In this document: positions 63,338 through 64,000 of the stretch, piece by piece
Numbering within the stretch: the first letter of the stretch is position 1
Layout of the letters: each line of letters opens with the position of its first letter
Origin: Sphingomonas sanxanigenens DSM 19645 = NX02
GTDB taxonomy: Bacteria; Pseudomonadota; Alphaproteobacteria; Sphingomonadales; Sphingomonadaceae
NCBI RefSeq assembly: GCF_000512205.2
Contig: NZ_CP006644.1
Span: 2,102,520 to 2,166,519 of the forward strand
Length of the DNA stretch: 64,000 nt
Reading direction: 5' to 3'
Notes under the pieces: model-generated
What the model saw: only the letters and a program-made list of their open reading frames with translations
Databases searched by the model: none
Told to the model about the DNA's origin: nothing
Position numbers and translations under genes: made by a program

Positions 63338-64000
63338 TGGCCCGGTTTGTTCCGAAAGGGCGGCTTTTTCCTTGGTCGCGGGGGATGCGGCGGGCAGGGC
63401 GATGGTCACCGTGGTGCCCTTGCCGACGGTGCTGGCGATGTCGAGCCGGCCGCGGTGGCGTTCGACGATGTGCTTGACGATGGCGAGACCGAGCCCGGTG
63501 CCGCCCATCGCCCGGCTGCGGCCCGAATCGACGCGGTAGAAGCGCTCGGTGAGGCGCGGCAGGTGCTCGGCCGGAATGCCTTCTCCCTCGTCCGCCACCG
63601 ACAGCTTGACCATCGTCCCCTGGCCGCGCTTGAGCTTGATCGTGATCGGTGTGCCGGGCCGCCCATATTTCATCGCATTGCCGACGATGTTGTGCATGAG
63701 CTGCGAGAGCTGGATGCGGTCACCGGCAACGAACGGTACCTCATCCTCAAGCGCGACGACGATGTCGTGACCGCGCTTGTTGGGGCCATCGTGCAACACG
63801 CCGTGGACCTCGTCGATCAGCATGGCGAGGTCCACCGCGGCATCGGGCACGCGATACTTCTCGGCTTCGATGCGGGAAAGCGACATCAGGTCTTCCACCA
63901 GCCGCTGCATCCGCCGCGCTTCCCCGTCCATCACCTTCAGGAAGCGTTCGCGCACCTCCTTGTCCCCACCGGCCTTGTCGTCGCCCAGCGTCTCGATGAA
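63329..64000 (-). CDS. phoR: Phosphate regulon sensor kinase PhoR, C-terminal part (cut by window end)
   Basis: The last 223 codons are present; the frame is open to the window edge. Visible are the end of the dimerisation helices (RRMQRLVEDLMSLSRIEAEK), N-box HNIVGNAMKYG, G1 DEGEGIP, F-box RFYRVDSGRSR and G2 GGTGLGLAIVKH. The phospho-accepting His lies beyond the window. Position directly upstream of pstSCAB-phoU-phoB identifies it as PhoR. Confidence 0.92.
   Translation of the reverse strand, partial: FIETLGDDKAGGDKEVRERFLKVMDGEARRMQRLVEDLMSLSRIEAEKYRVPDAAVDLAMLIDEVHGVLHDGPNKRGHDIVVALEDEVPFVAGDRIQLSQLMHNIVGNAMKYGRPGTPITIKLKRGQGTMVKLSVADEGEGIPAEHLPRLTERFYRVDSGRSRAMGGTGLGLAIVKHIVERHRGRLDIASTVGKGTTVTIALPAASPATKEKAALSEQTGPLS

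Noticed and set aside
1-64000. CRISPR arrays, insertion sequences, prophage or integrase genes
   Set aside because: No regularly spaced repeats, transposase, integrase or phage structural genes were recognised on either strand.

Overview
The window is 64 kb of dense, high-GC chromosome from an alphaproteobacterium, most likely Sphingomonas or a close sphingomonad. The reasons are two large TonB-dependent receptors beside carbohydrate and peptide hydrolases, the ntrBC-ntrYX block next to dusB and ispDF, a single-cysteine DksA, DUF2794, an Hfq made of two tandem Sm domains, and REP-like palindromes of a type common in sphingomonads. I saw no phage, insertion sequence, CRISPR array or tRNA gene.

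Region 1 (1-11.4 kb) is a pectin/uronate utilisation locus. It holds the end of kduI, then kduD, kdgK, a secreted type-B carboxylesterase, a divergent pectate lyase fused to a C-terminal cupin, a TonB-dependent receptor, a secreted acetylesterase-like hydrolase and a secreted GH43 arabinosidase/xylosidase. Extracellular or periplasmic enzymes would cut and de-esterify the polymer, the receptor would import oligomers, and KduI/KduD/KdgK would convert unsaturated uronates to 2-keto-3-deoxy-6-phosphogluconate. A perfect 12-bp palindrome sits in the divergent promoter region.

Region 2 (11.6-19.2 kb) has a thiolase, a LysE/RhtB exporter, and a divergent S9 peptidase/TonB-dependent receptor pair. 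Their shared promoter region holds two identical sites that match the GntR/HutC operator consensus.

Region 3 (19.3-26.6 kb) is the most unusual block. Five tightly coupled genes encode a SWIM zinc-finger protein, a DUF5691 protein, a MoxR-type AAA+ ATPase, a DUF5682 protein and a VWA protein. It resembles the uncharacterised E. coli yehLMPQ set, and its function is unknown. The DUF5682 protein carries the paired GxxH motifs of the TraB/TIKI/ChaN/EreA hydrolase superfamily.

Region 4 (27-33 kb) has an Fcy1-like cytosine deaminase, a carbonic anhydrase, lipA with a COQ10/RatA-like gene, the ispDF / small secreted protein / cinA operon, and dusB.

Region 5 (33-47.9 kb) carries nitrogen and general regulation: ntrB, ntrC, ntrY, ntrX (lacking GAFTGA), tandem hfq, hflX, a K+ channel, an NlpD-like LytM factor, serS, a host-attachment-family protein, dksA and two tiny DUF465 genes.

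Region 6 (48-57.3 kb) is housekeeping: nitronate monooxygenase, an MFS transporter, pgsA-moaD-moaE, a fasciclin protein, oxyR, a frameshifted phyH-like gene, a TauE/SafE permease, cysE, DUF2794 and an SDR.

Region 7 (57.4-64 kb) is the complete phosphate regulon in the order phoR (cut by the window end), pstS, pstC, pstA, pstB, phoU, phoB, all on the minus strand, with a candidate Pho box at the end of phoR.
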